48,500 nt of DNA from a virus (IMGVR_UViG_3300008459_000076:1-48500), one strand, 5' to 3'; positions 23,668 through 31,480 are shown, numbered from the stretch's first letter. The notes: generated from the letters alone by a model not told the origin. Numbers and translations are program-made.

Positions 23668-24904
23668 AGCACCGAATAAAAAGGTGGAGGGCGTGAAGTC
23701 AGCCCTCAATAAGAAGGCGGATTTGATGGGGACTCTTAAGGAGGTTGAGAAGGGTACGAAGGACTCTGCACTTGTAGAGCTAGACCCTGCGTCTTTGACA
23801 ACATCTATGCCCCATATCTCTACAGGGGCTGTGGCGTTGGATTATCTCATTGGGGGCAAGGAGAACGCTCAAGGTGTGCGTCCATGTCCAGGTATCCCTC
23901 GTGGGCGTATCACCAACATTTACGGCATGGCAGGTGCAGGTAAGACGACCATCGCTCTACAGACCGCAGCGAGCGTTTGTGCTGAGGGTGGGACTTGCGT
24001 GTACATAGATTGGGAGAACGAAGTTGAGCCTCGTTATGCCTCAGTCTTAGGTGTTCCCGTGACGGATAAAAATCATTTCCTTTTGCTTCAGCCTGAGACC
24101 CTAGAGCAAGGGTTCAAGCTCATGGTGAAGTTCGCTCATGCAGGGGTGGACTTAATCGTCGTGGACTCTGTGGGTGCAGGTGTACCTGAGGCGATGTACA
24201 AGAAGGAAGCGGGCGAGCAAGGTGGTGTGGGTTTATTGGCTCGTCAATGGTCGCAGTTCTTGCCCTTGTTTAAGAAGGTTATTGCAAGCTCCAACACGGC
24301 TGTTATTGGTATCTCTCAGTTGCGTGAGGCTATCGGTGGTATGCCAGGTTTTGGTGCTGGACCTACGAAGAAGCCACAAGGCGGTCAGGCTTGGACTTTC
24401 TACTCTACGCTCAAGATTATGCTCACCGTTATTGGAAAGGATAAAGGCAAGGAGTGGGATGGGCTACAGAACAAGATGATCGAGACGGTGAAGGGCAACA
24501 TCGTCAAGGCGGCATTGGATAAGTGCAAGGTGTCGGACTCGTATAAGCACGAGGCTCAGTTCTACCTCATGTCGGGCAAGGGCGTAGATAACGAGCGTAC
24601 GGTGATTGACTTGGCTATCGCCACGAACATCTTGGTTAAGAAGGGTGCTTGGTTCTCATGGATGGGACCAGAGGGCGAAGTGCGTGGGCAAGGGCTTGAG
24701 GGCTTTAGAGCTAACTTGCCTGAGGGTTGGCTCGACTTCATGTTCGCACAGGTGAAGCCATACCTTACTTCAAAAAAGGGAGACGAGGGTGGAGCTACCA
24801 CAGCTTTGAGCGGTGGTGCAGGTGGTGCTTTGGAGTTGGGAGATGAAGCAGATGACGCTATGGAAGAGCTTGACGCTTTGTTCGGTGGTGAAGACGAGGA
24901 GTAA
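23660..24904 (+). CDS. recA: RecA/UvsX-like recombinase
   Basis: I set the start at the ATG at 23660 (MSKAPNKKVEG; GGAG 7 bases upstream), overlapping the end of ruvC by 8 bases; this gives 414 residues. Walker A is GMAGAGKTT (89-97). Other marks are CVYIDWENEVEPRYASVLG, LIVVDSVGAGVPEA and AVIGISQLREAIGG with a Gly-rich L2 region, then GGQAWTFYSTLK, as in RecA-family strand exchange proteins. The acidic C-terminal tail (DEADDAMEELDALFGGEDEE) resembles the regulatory tail of RecA. It forms filaments on single-stranded DNA and pairs homologous duplexes; RuvC and the Rad50/Mre11 pair are its expected co-workers. Confidence 0.9.
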   Translation: MSKAPNKKVEGVKSALNKKADLMGTLKEVEKGTKDSALVELDPASLTTSMPHISTGAVALDYLIGGKENAQGVRPCPGIPRGRITNIYGMAGAGKTTIALQTAASVCAEGGTCVYIDWENEVEPRYASVLGVPVTDKNHFLLLQPETLEQGFKLMVKFAHAGVDLIVVDSVGAGVPEAMYKKEAGEQGGVGLLARQWSQFLPLFKKVIASSNTAVIGISQLREAIGGMPGFGAGPTKKPQGGQAWTFYSTLKIMLTVIGKDKGKEWDGLQNKMIETVKGNIVKAALDKCKVSDSYKHEAQFYLMSGKGVDNERTVIDLAIATNILVKKGAWFSWMGPEGEVRGQGLEGFRANLPEGWLDFMFAQVKPYLTSKKGDEGGATTALSGGAGGALELGDEADDAMEELDALFGGEDEE

Positions 24905-24917
24905 GCAGAGTAGGGTA

Positions 24918-25027
24918 GTGGATATAATGGGGGGGGTAGGGTAAGTGGTGGATATAATGGGGTAGATAGTGGTGGTGGATATAATAGGGTATCTATATAA
25001 GGGGTTAAGGAGAGAGGGGATACACCT
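24918..25027 (+). promoter_or_regulatory. Three tandem TATAAT repeats and TATATAAG box before the Rad50 N-half
   Basis: GTGGATATAATGGG-type repeats place exact TATAAT boxes at 24923-24928, 24953-24958 and 24980-24985, with spacings of 30 and 27 bp. A fourth AT-rich box TATATAAGGGG follows (about 24995-25004). A run of eight G (24929-24936) lies between the first two. GGTATC upstream and GATACACC downstream can pair around the SD (AAGGAG, AGAGGGG). The whole 123-bp gap between recA and 25028 has no gene. Confidence 0.5.
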
Positions 25028-26173
25028 ATGAAGGTCACTATAGAGAACTTTCAGTCTATTGAACACACCGAGTTTGAGGTGAAGGGGCTTACGGTCATAA
25101 CAGGTCCAAACAACACGGGTAAATCAGCGTGTGCAAGGGCTGTTATAGGGGCTTTCACCAACACAAGGGGGTCTAGCTTTGTCCGTCAAGGTACAAAGGG
25201 CTGTAGGGTTCAAATCGACTTCAAAGATGGGAAAAGCCTTGTTTGGGAAAAGGGGAAAAACACTAACCGATATGAGGTCGATGGCTTCGAGATCAACAAG
25301 GTCGGCTCTGGAGTTCCAGACGAGGTCAAACAGCTTGGGGTTGTGGCTGTAGAGGTGGATGGAAAAGAAGTCTATCCACAAATTGCCAAGCAGTTTGAGC
25401 AGATTTTTCTTTTGGATATGCCACCGAGCGTTTTGTCTAGTGCTTTGTCCGATGTGGATAAAATCCAAGTGTTGGAGCAAGCTACTGCGATGGCACGAAA
25501 CGAGGTTAAGAGCATAAACAATAGGATAAAAGTCAAATCGGAGGACTTAGATCTAGAAAGGAAAAAAGTAAAAGCATTTGATGAACTGTACTTGGCACAA
25601 CAAGCGAATCTTGTAGTCCAATCCTTACAAAACGAGTTATCCAATTTAGAACAAACAGTAAAGGTTTTAGGGGATATAATGGATAAAAGGTCTCAGTGTA
25701 AAAATATATTAAGTGTGTTGGGTGATGCTGTTCAAGTGTCTTTACCAGACACTAGAGCGGTTTATGATTTCGACAGGATACCAGAGCTTGAGCGGATAAA
25801 GCGTGAGAGATCCAAGTGCTTACTATTGGATAAGTCTATATCTATTGGTTTGGATTCTTTACCGAGTCTTCCAGAGATTAAGGGCTTTGAGAAGATAGAA
25901 AACCTAGAGCGTATTGTTGGTGTTCGTAATGGATATATTCAGTTATCGAGAGGTTTATCCAATATCCAAGAAATGAACATGAGTTTCAGTTCTGCCGAGG
26001 TGGAGCAGGTTATCCTATTTTTAGAGTACATGGAAAAGAGGAACGACTTAGCTTCAAAGTTAAAAGTTGCGGACTTGGAGGTAGAGCGTATATCGGATGA
26101 GTTAAGCTCACTGAAGACATCTTTAGGTGCTGTGTGTCCGCTCTGTGAGAAGGCGTGTGGGGATACACATTAA
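25028..26173 (+). CDS. N-terminal half of a Rad50/SbcC-like ATPase, ending in a zinc hook
   Basis: A 381-residue protein. It begins MKVTIENFQSIEHTEFEV, with Walker A GPNNTGKSA (26-34), the N-lobe of SMC/Rad50 ATPases. Residues about 150-365 are a coiled coil. The last residues hold CPLC (370-373), the CxxC zinc-hook motif that joins two Rad50 arms. The protein stops right there: Walker B, signature and D-loop are absent. They are found in the separate 208-residue gene at 10548-11174. The expected nuclease partner (Mre11/SbcD-like) is at 29025-30011. The protein is intact, with a proper start and stop, and looks like a genuine split and not a decayed gene. Confidence 0.85.
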   Translation: MKVTIENFQSIEHTEFEVKGLTVITGPNNTGKSACARAVIGAFTNTRGSSFVRQGTKGCRVQIDFKDGKSLVWEKGKNTNRYEVDGFEINKVGSGVPDEVKQLGVVAVEVDGKEVYPQIAKQFEQIFLLDMPPSVLSSALSDVDKIQVLEQATAMARNEVKSINNRIKVKSEDLDLERKKVKAFDELYLAQQANLVVQSLQNELSNLEQTVKVLGDIMDKRSQCKNILSVLGDAVQVSLPDTRAVYDFDRIPELERIKRERSKCLLLDKSISIGLDSLPSLPEIKGFEKIENLERIVGVRNGYIQLSRGLSNIQEMNMSFSSAEVEQVILFLEYMEKRNDLASKLKVADLEVERISDELSSLKTSLGAVCPLCEKACGDTH

Positions 26174-26697
26174 ACTTTGAGTGGGTTCCCATCATCGTCA
26201 AACATACGCTCGATGTCGTAAGAACCGTCTTCGGCTAACTTAACCGACCATAGGTCTTTGGTCGCCTTATGGACTAATACGGCATCGTCGTTAGCGAACA
26301 TAGAGTGAGCCATAAGGGAGGGACCACTAAGGATAACAAAGTGGTCGTCTATGGATGCGACCCTCTTAGAAACGACTTGTAAGAACTCTGAGGGGATGCG
26401 GTCTATCTTCGCACCCCTACCATCGAACTTTACAAATACCTCTCCACCCATAGAGGTGACCTCGCCTGAGGCTGTCCTCACCGCCACAACCGTTCCCTTA
26501 GTGCCACTCATGGGAACTTGTGTGGGGATCACTACGCCATTGTTGGTGTAAACGGCTACCCGAGTTCCCTCTTTGAAGTTAATCCGTTTAGCTTTCCGAC
26601 CTGTATCTGTAAGGTCAGAAATCTTGGTGTTCAACACCGCGTCCATGCTAGAGGTCTTGGCGTTCCCATAGAAGGTAATCTCGTCATCGTCCCACAT
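26170..26697 (-). CDS. Hypothetical beta-rich protein with RTAS/RVAS motifs
   Basis: A 175-residue protein. GTRVAVYTNNGVV and GTKGTVVAVRTASGEV followed by EVFVKFDGRG resemble an SH3/KOW-like barrel; KRVASIDDHFVILSGPSL follows. RTAS and RVAS echo motifs in other minus-strand proteins. The stop lies within the same TTAA as the stop of the Rad50 N-half on the other strand, so the genes converge with no gap. It has its own TATA box and leader hairpin. Family unknown. Confidence 0.6.
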   Translation of the reverse strand: MWDDDEITFYGNAKTSSMDAVLNTKISDLTDTGRKAKRINFKEGTRVAVYTNNGVVIPTQVPMSGTKGTVVAVRTASGEVTSMGGEVFVKFDGRGAKIDRIPSEFLQVVSKRVASIDDHFVILSGPSLMAHSMFANDDAVLVHKATKDLWSVKLAEDGSYDIERMFDDDGNPLKV

Positions 26698-26702
26698 GGT
26701 AT

Positions 26703-26740
26703 CTCTCCTTATGTGTCATTCCATAAGGCTGAGATATAAA
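26703..26740 (-). promoter_or_regulatory. TATA box and SD-hairpin leader for 26697
   Basis: On the minus strand CCTTTATATC (about 26733-26742) precedes a hairpin with arms CCTTATG and CATAAGG (plus 26722-26728 and 26707-26713). The SD AAGGAGAG begins in the 3' arm. Confidence 0.5.
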
Positions 26741-26768
26741 GGGTTTATTGAGAGACCCTTAAAGCACA

Positions 26769-26818
26769 AAGCCCCAGCCCCCTTTAGCCTTTGTGAGGGC
26801 GTTAAGGGGCTGGGGCTT
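26769..26818 (-). terminator. Strong GC-rich hairpin downstream of the ssDNA-binding gene
   Basis: AAGCCCCAGCCCC (26769-26781) pairs perfectly with GGGGCTGGGGCTT (26806-26818) over 13 bp. It lies 40 bp past the stop of the 27589 gene in the direction of transcription, followed by TTTGTGCTTT. It is probably a terminator or RNA-stabilising structure; the T tract is imperfect. A smaller AAGGGT/ACCCTT hairpin lies next to it. Confidence 0.65.
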
Positions 26819-26857
26819 GTTAGCCCTCTAGTGTTGGGGGGAGTCTAGGTGCGGTTT

Positions 26858-27589
26858 TTAGCCGAGGACATCATCGAGGATGTCATCCGCGTCAAACGAG
26901 CTATTAAAGCTCCCACCGCCCTTGTTGCCCGTGGGTGAACCAACCTGACCGCTGATACGCTCACGGATCTGATCAATCGTGAGGTCTTGGGCGATGTCGT
27001 TTTGGATATTGCCGTGGATACCACGAGCGTGTTCCACAATCGTCTTGTAGATGTCAGCACCCTTGTCGCAGAGGGTCTTAAAGAGCGACTCCTTGCAAGG
27101 GGCGAAGGACATCTTATGGAACTGAGGGTCGGTCACAGTGATGGAGAGGTCGTGATGAGACAGAGGGAACTCCCCATTAATCGACTCTAACTGCTTGTAC
27201 TTATCGAGGCTGAAGACCCAAGTCTTGATCTCGTACTCACCGTTGGCGAAGCGAGCCTTATCCAAGTTGCCGTTGGCATCCACAGGCCAGAACACAAGGG
27301 TCGTAGCGATAGAGGTCTTAGACCCCTTACCATCATCCGCGTACTTCTGATACTCGGGGCCGTGGTCGAGGAAGTACCCAACCTTCTGATTGTACAGACG
27401 CTTGCCCCCCTTGAAAGAGGGGTTTGTGGGGTTGCCATTCGCATCCGAGAAGATGGGGGCGTTCTTGTCGAGACCTGGGAGAGCCACGAAGGTCACGCGA
27501 TACTTGCCCTTCTGGGGCTTCCAACGAACCTTGTCGCCAGAGAGGAGGGGGGCTGAACCACCGAGGGAAAAATCTGAGAAGCCTGCCAT
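26858..27589 (-). CDS. Probable single-stranded DNA-binding protein with acidic tail
   Basis: I choose the ATG at 27589 (MAGFSDFSLGGSAPLLSGDK; AAGGAG 8 bases upstream), giving 243 residues. The core is beta-rich (GKYRVTFVALPG, TTLVFWPVDANGN, YEIKTWVFSLDKYKQL, HHDLSITVTDPQFHKMSF), consistent with an OB-type fold, and the C-terminus is FDADDILDDVLG, the acidic tip typical of phage and bacterial SSBs that recruits partners. The gene has a strong leader and a strong terminator, which suits an abundant protein. Position among recombination genes fits. Sequence identity to a known SSB was not recognised, so the call rests on layout. Confidence 0.55.
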   Translation of the reverse strand: MAGFSDFSLGGSAPLLSGDKVRWKPQKGKYRVTFVALPGLDKNAPIFSDANGNPTNPSFKGGKRLYNQKVGYFLDHGPEYQKYADDGKGSKTSIATTLVFWPVDANGNLDKARFANGEYEIKTWVFSLDKYKQLESINGEFPLSHHDLSITVTDPQFHKMSFAPCKESLFKTLCDKGADIYKTIVEHARGIHGNIQNDIAQDLTIDQIRERISGQVGSPTGNKGGGSFNSSFDADDILDDVLG

Positions 27590-27608
27590 AGCAGTCACTC
27601 CTTGTATG

Positions 27609-27671
27609 AGGGTTAAGAGCGTTAGCAAGTCATTCGTATGATAGGCTCATCGCTCACCTAACCCTTATAAA
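27609..27671 (-). promoter_or_regulatory. TATA box and long leader hairpin for the SSB-like gene
   Basis: On the minus strand ATTTTATAAGGG leads into TAAGGGTTA, whose AGGGTTA (plus 27659-27665) pairs with TAACCCT (plus 27609-27615) across a 43-base loop. The SD AAGGAG lies just beyond the 3' arm. Confidence 0.45.
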
Positions 27672-27699
27672 ATCTCACCCTCACTCTAAGGGTTTTTTT
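27660..27699 (+). terminator. Intrinsic terminator reading rightward
   Basis: AACCCTTA (27660-27667) and TAAGGGTT (27687-27694) form an 8-bp stem followed by seven T (27693-27699) on the plus strand. No plus-strand gene ends here; it would stop read-through from the Rad50 N-half operon, or antisense RNA, before the 27724 gene. It overlaps the leftward SSB promoter. Confidence 0.55.
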
Positions 27700-27723
27700 A
27701 AGTTTTTTCTGCCCCCCCCCAAA

Positions 27724-28938
27724 CTATCCATTATTCTCCTCTTTTACCTTAGCTTCATATTCAGCCTGAGCCTGAGCCGCCTCCGCTTCCCATCGTGCTC
27801 CCTCTTCTTGTCTCTTTCTAGCCTCTGCTTCCCAATCTTGTGCTCTGCTTTGTTGGTTCTTTTTACGCCTCTGCTCTTTCTCATACTCTTTCTGTAGCCT
27901 TTTAGCTTCACGCTCCGCCGCCTCTTGAGCTATTTGACGAGCTAGGGCTTCCTCCCTGGCTTTAGCTTCTTCTTCTTCCTTAAGCCTCTTCTGATTATTC
28001 TCATGTAGGGCTTTATTTTGCTCATCACTAAGGATTTCTAGTGGGTCGCAGTTCACCTCGTCAGACTGACCATAAGGAACAATAGACTTAATAAAAATCC
28101 CCTCAAGTCGCCACTTATGCTCTTTGATTATCTCATTAACTATCCTTCTCCTTAGTTCCGCACTTTGGCTGTTTCTCTCTCTACCCCTAGCGAAGTTCTC
28201 TAATAAAGGTAGCTTCTTAATAGTTATGGTGTTCTCACTACCCTCTTCTTTTAGCTCAATGTCTTTATCCAAGTACTTCTTTAAGTCTGAGTCGTTCGTG
28301 TGGATGTTGGACTCCAAGATAATCAAAATCGTAAGCCCCCCATGCTCTATGGTTATTTTGTTGTAACTCTCTTGGCTAACACCGAAGTATCCTTTGGAAG
28401 TCCACAATGACTTCACTAAAGCCAGTTGCACACTATCTTCATCTTTGAAGAAACTTCCGATTGCCTTAACCACCGTGTCTTCTGAGATACTCCTAAGATC
28501 CATCCTCCATTGTGTATGCCTATTAAACTCCAAAGGTACGACACCTGCCCTACCAAACCTAAAGCTCTCCTCATAGGTTTTGTAAGCCGCATATTCAATA
28601 TCTTCGTTATATATGGCTTTTATGCCGTCCTCAGTAATTATTGCTGGGCTGTTATTAAGGGAAGTCACGAGCTTGTTATAATCTTGCCTTTGCCTATTCA
28701 ACAGCCTGTCTAGATGGTCTGGGTGTACACGCATTGCTCGGCTAATCGCCACGCAAGGGCCACCGCTACCTAAGGGGGGGGTTAGGTCGGCTTGTCTCTC
28801 CAACATCGCCACTCTCTGCATAAGACGCTCTATTTGAGCGGCGAGCTTATCTGTAGAGGCAACCCTAGAAATCTTATTCTGAGCCACAAGGGAAGCTATC
28901 TTCCTTTGTGCTACGCGGACAATCATAAATCTATCCAT
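27724..28938 (-). CDS. Hypothetical protein with basic N-terminal tag and long charged helix
   Basis: A 404-residue protein. The N-terminus is basic and amphipathic (IVRVAQRKIASLVAQNKI, then SRVASTDKLAA) and resembles tags on other proteins here. A globular alpha/beta middle (about 90-290) includes TIEHGGLTILIILESNIH. The last about 110 residues form a highly charged helix rich in Glu, Lys, Arg and Ala (KRLKEEEEAKAREEALARQI). A C9-10 tract follows the stop. It may be a virion-associated or scaffold-like protein; no family was recognised. Confidence 0.65.
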   Translation of the reverse strand: MDRFMIVRVAQRKIASLVAQNKISRVASTDKLAAQIERLMQRVAMLERQADLTPPLGSGGPCVAISRAMRVHPDHLDRLLNRQRQDYNKLVTSLNNSPAIITEDGIKAIYNEDIEYAAYKTYEESFRFGRAGVVPLEFNRHTQWRMDLRSISEDTVVKAIGSFFKDEDSVQLALVKSLWTSKGYFGVSQESYNKITIEHGGLTILIILESNIHTNDSDLKKYLDKDIELKEEGSENTITIKKLPLLENFARGRERNSQSAELRRRIVNEIIKEHKWRLEGIFIKSIVPYGQSDEVNCDPLEILSDEQNKALHENNQKRLKEEEEAKAREEALARQIAQEAAEREAKRLQKEYEKEQRRKKNQQSRAQDWEAEARKRQEEGARWEAEAAQAQAEYEAKVKEENNG

Positions 28939-28951
28939 TTTCAGCTCCTTC

Positions 28952-28985
28952 TATGAGTTATCCTAAATGTAACCTCATAAAAGGA
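28952..28985 (-). promoter_or_regulatory. TATA-type box and leader hairpin for 28938
   Basis: On the minus strand CCTTTTATGAGG overlaps a hairpin with arms TATGAG and CTCATA (plus 28974-28979 and 28952-28957); TTATCC and GGATAA can also pair. The SD AAGGAG follows immediately. Confidence 0.4.
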
Positions 28986-29024
28986 TAATACACCCCCCAC
29001 CAAAGAGCTAGTATCCACCTCCCA

Positions 29025-30011
29025 CTAGAGGTCGAGCTTATCCACCTGCTCTAAATAAGCCAAAGCACACTCCTTTGCTCCGTTGGAAGCCGACACGCTC
29101 ATGACACGCTCACGGAGGGTTAAACTAGACCAACCTGTGGTAGCAACGCTCTTCATTTTCTCTACTATGGTTTCCATACGCTCTTTTGAGTCTTTGTCCC
29201 TTATGGCTTCCTCTACCTTAAAAGCCTCCGTAGCGGGACGACAAGGCACATCGTGTCGAATAATGGATAAATCTGTCTCAGATACGGAAACCTCTACAGC
29301 ACAAGGTGTACGGTCTAGGTCGTCTAGGTGTAAAGACCCTCGTGTCAAAGACCCTACATTTACGACATGAGAGCCATTGGATAACTTGGTGATTCCTTGA
29401 TCCTTATGCCAATGACCGAAGAACCAACAATCCACATCGGTTATGCTATCCAATAAATCATAGCCTACGATGTCCTCGTTCTCGAACATAGAGCCACCCT
29501 CACCTTTGCGGGCTAAAAGATGGCAAGCTACGAATAAGTAGTCCTCTGGACCTTTTTGGATACTTTTGAGCCTCTCGAAGTCGTAGCTTGTGCCATGATA
29601 CGGCACACCGACTATCCTTAATGAAACCCCTGACTTATCCGTAATGAATACCTCTTGGTTGTCTCCGAACTGCTTGAACACACCAGATGAAAACAAGACG
29701 CTCAGTGGTTGCTCAGGTAAATACTCGATGTTTCCGTATTTCACATCGTGATTGCCGACAAGGGCGTAAACGGGACACGGATAGTTGCTGTGAGCCTCAC
29801 ACGCTTGACGAACAAGGGCATGGGAGTTTCTTGTGGGCGACTTCACATCAAAAAAGTCACCACCATCCAGCACTAGGTCTGCACCCACCTCTTGAGCGAG
29901 CTTCCCTATCCATTTTAGCTTATCCACCACATCGAGCGTCCAATCGCCTGTACGCCTACGAGGGGTTTTATCGGACAGATGGACATCAGTCCGCCAGATT
30001 AGTTTTATCAT
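29025..30011 (-). CDS. Mre11/SbcD-like DNA exonuclease
   Basis: A 328-residue metallophosphoesterase. Metal-binding motifs appear in order: RTDVHLSD (D9, H11), LVLDGGDFFD (about 47-55), LVGNHDV (N87, H88, D89), VACHLLARKG (H near 172) and FGHWHKD (about 208-214). This is the Mre11/SbcD/T4 gp47 pattern. With Rad50 it trims broken DNA ends and hairpins and frees 3' ends for the recombinase. Here Rad50 is encoded in two separate halves (25028-26173 and 10548-11174). The start lies in a leader hairpin with AGGAG in the stem-loop. Confidence 0.85.
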   Translation of the reverse strand: MIKLIWRTDVHLSDKTPRRRTGDWTLDVVDKLKWIGKLAQEVGADLVLDGGDFFDVKSPTRNSHALVRQACEAHSNYPCPVYALVGNHDVKYGNIEYLPEQPLSVLFSSGVFKQFGDNQEVFITDKSGVSLRIVGVPYHGTSYDFERLKSIQKGPEDYLFVACHLLARKGEGGSMFENEDIVGYDLLDSITDVDCWFFGHWHKDQGITKLSNGSHVVNVGSLTRGSLHLDDLDRTPCAVEVSVSETDLSIIRHDVPCRPATEAFKVEEAIRDKDSKERMETIVEKMKSVATTGWSSLTLRERVMSVSASNGAKECALAYLEQVDKLDL

Positions 30012-30040
30012 GGTAGCTCTCCTAGAGCCTTATTATAACA
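30012..30040 (-). promoter_or_regulatory. TATAAT box and SD-hairpin for the Mre11-like gene
   Basis: On the minus strand TTATAATAAGG is followed by GCTCT-AGG-AGAGC (plus 30016-30028), so the AGGAG ribosome-binding site forms the loop and 3' arm of a 5-bp stem. Confidence 0.45.
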
Positions 30041-30049
30041 TAAAACCCA

Positions 30050-30535
30050 TCAAGGTGTAGGCGGTTTCTTGGTGTACTTGTCCGCTATACATGAAGCACA
30101 CCAAGCATTGGGCTTTATTTCTACACGCTCGTATCCAAAGCCTTTGGCTATGCTCACTAGACCCTTCGACCACCTATGGGTGTATCCCCTCTCATTAGAG
30201 TTCACATCTAAATGGATAACTATCGGCATCGAGGGATACGCTTGTTTGAGTGCATTAGCGACTTCTAGGGTTGCCTCAAACTCCGTATATAGCCTTGTGT
30301 ACAAATCCATGAACGGCTTCAGCATCGGAAGGCTCTTATGAAAGCACCTCCCATGATGGGCTGTGTTATTGGATAACACACACACAGCCACCACAACGAA
30401 AGTACCCTCTTTGAAGGGCTGACTGTCTGCACCCACAACCACCTCTATGAGATCTCCGCTCCTAAGGTAAGAACCAACCTCAGTTAAGAAATGTTCTTCT
30501 GTGTACAGATCACTACCGCGTATCCATTTATCCAT
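30050..30535 (-). CDS. RNase H-fold protein of the DUF458/YkuK family
   Basis: A 161-residue protein. EVVVGADSQPF (about 32-42), VIHLDVNSNERG (about 106-117) and KPNAWCASCIADKYTKKP near the end match the YkuK/DUF458 family, which has an RNase H-like fold (compare the family's GTDSQ, H(I/L)DVN and W.AS..AD..TK). Function in phages is not established; a nuclease or nucleic-acid-binding role is likely from the fold. Its AUG is unusual: the only good purine run (AAGGGG) lies about 18 bases upstream, separated by a GGTCT-G-AGACC hairpin that may bring it closer. Confidence 0.75.
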   Translation of the reverse strand: MDKWIRGSDLYTEEHFLTEVGSYLRSGDLIEVVVGADSQPFKEGTFVVVAVCVLSNNTAHHGRCFHKSLPMLKPFMDLYTRLYTEFEATLEVANALKQAYPSMPIVIHLDVNSNERGYTHRWSKGLVSIAKGFGYERVEIKPNAWCASCIADKYTKKPPTP

Positions 30536-30580
30536 TTTTTGGTCTCAGACCCCTTATGGACTCGGATAAGCCTTAGAGGG

Positions 30581-30940
30581 CTAGTTATTGGGTGTAATCC
30601 TCAGAGTGGGGACCACAGAGTTTGAGGAGTTTTTCTCAACGAGGTCGGTGGGGATAACACCTTGTTGAATCGCCTCAGCGAGCATCTTGCGGTTGATAGA
30701 TACTACCACATCACCAATCAATGTGGGGTCGATACCCTTTTCTAGCAGATCTTTAAGAAACTGTGCCTCATCGTAGCTCGTGCGGTTAACCCCAACAAGA
30801 TGTACCTTGCCCGCAGATGTTGTAATGGAGTCTCCAACCTCAAGATAAGCCCTTAGGGATTTAACCTCTTGATCGAGCATCACACGAAGAGACTCGATAC
30901 GGCACAAACGCTCACACACTTGGTTTTTATCCAATGTCAT
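30581..30940 (-). CDS. Hypothetical protein with N-terminal coiled coil
   Basis: A 119-residue protein starting at the ATG at 30940 (AGGAG 8 bases upstream; the longer frame would use TTG). The first about 35 residues form a helix (VCERLCRIESLRVMLDQEVK), then a strand-rich patch (GKVHLVGVNRTSYDEAQFL) and a helical end. It resembles small phage proteins that describe a bound substrate or cofactor, but no family was identified. Confidence 0.6.
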   Translation of the reverse strand: MTLDKNQVCERLCRIESLRVMLDQEVKSLRAYLEVGDSITTSAGKVHLVGVNRTSYDEAQFLKDLLEKGIDPTLIGDVVVSINRKMLAEAIQQGVIPTDLVEKNSSNSVVPTLRITPNN

Positions 30941-30964
30941 CAAAACACTCCTAGAGAGGGTTGA

Positions 30965-30990
30965 GGGGTGTCACCCCCATATAGATTTTG
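30965..30990 (-). promoter_or_regulatory. TATATG box and perfect palindromic hairpin for 30940
   Basis: GGGGTG (30965-30970) and CACCCC (30972-30977) form a 6-bp hairpin; on the minus strand AATCTATATG lies directly upstream. The rest of the 195-bp gap 30941-31135 shows no gene. Confidence 0.45.
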
Positions 30991-31135
30991 GTAAGGACAT
31001 TTTGAGAGATTGGGTATAAGTCCACGCACATGATGCCTATCACTACACCTAGTCGCATTTATCCAATACGGATACTCGAAGAAGAAGGGTGTCAGAGGCG
31101 ATTGGGAGTAGAAATCTGTTTGACTCCGTAGATTT

Positions 31136-31480
31136 TCACCCTTTCTTTACGGGGGAGGAGACGATAGGGTCATGTGCTTTATGTTCTGAGTTATTTGGGG
31201 GGTGTGGATTATTTGTGACCTCTTGTTCGTCTAAGAGTTTGAAGTAAAAGAAGTCTCCGTTATCCAACAAGAAGGCGAAGGCGATCTGTGGGTAGCGTCT
31301 GCATTTAAGGTGTTTAGAGGCTCTTATCTTGGCTTCTTCTAGAGTTTGCACCTCAAGTCCTTTGGGTAAGACATAGGACTTTTTATCCTCAAAGCCAGCT
31401 TGTGTTTTCACTCTCTCTAAGAACAGAGTTTTTAGACCACGACTGCGGTCTGGATTGGTCACGATTATGTACTCGTACAT
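31136..31480 (-). CDS. Hypothetical protein
   Basis: A 114-residue protein. The first about 85 residues look like a small alpha/beta domain (MYEYIIVTNPDRSRGLKTLF, QIAFAFLLDNGDFFYFKLL); the last about 28 are Pro/Asn-rich and probably disordered (TNNPHPPNNSEHKAHDPI). GGAG precedes the ATG by 5-6 bases. It is transcribed divergently from the DnaX-like gene across a 75-bp gap containing CCTATA-C-TATAGG. Confidence 0.6.
   Translation of the reverse strand: MYEYIIVTNPDRSRGLKTLFLERVKTQAGFEDKKSYVLPKGLEVQTLEEAKIRASKHLKCRRYPQIAFAFLLDNGDFFYFKLLDEQEVTNNPHPPNNSEHKAHDPIVSSPVKKG

Noticed and set aside
24904-25066. Minus-strand frames at 24562-25066
   Set aside because: They translate the complement of the G-rich promoter repeats into Pro/Ser/Tyr-rich sequence and have no start signals.
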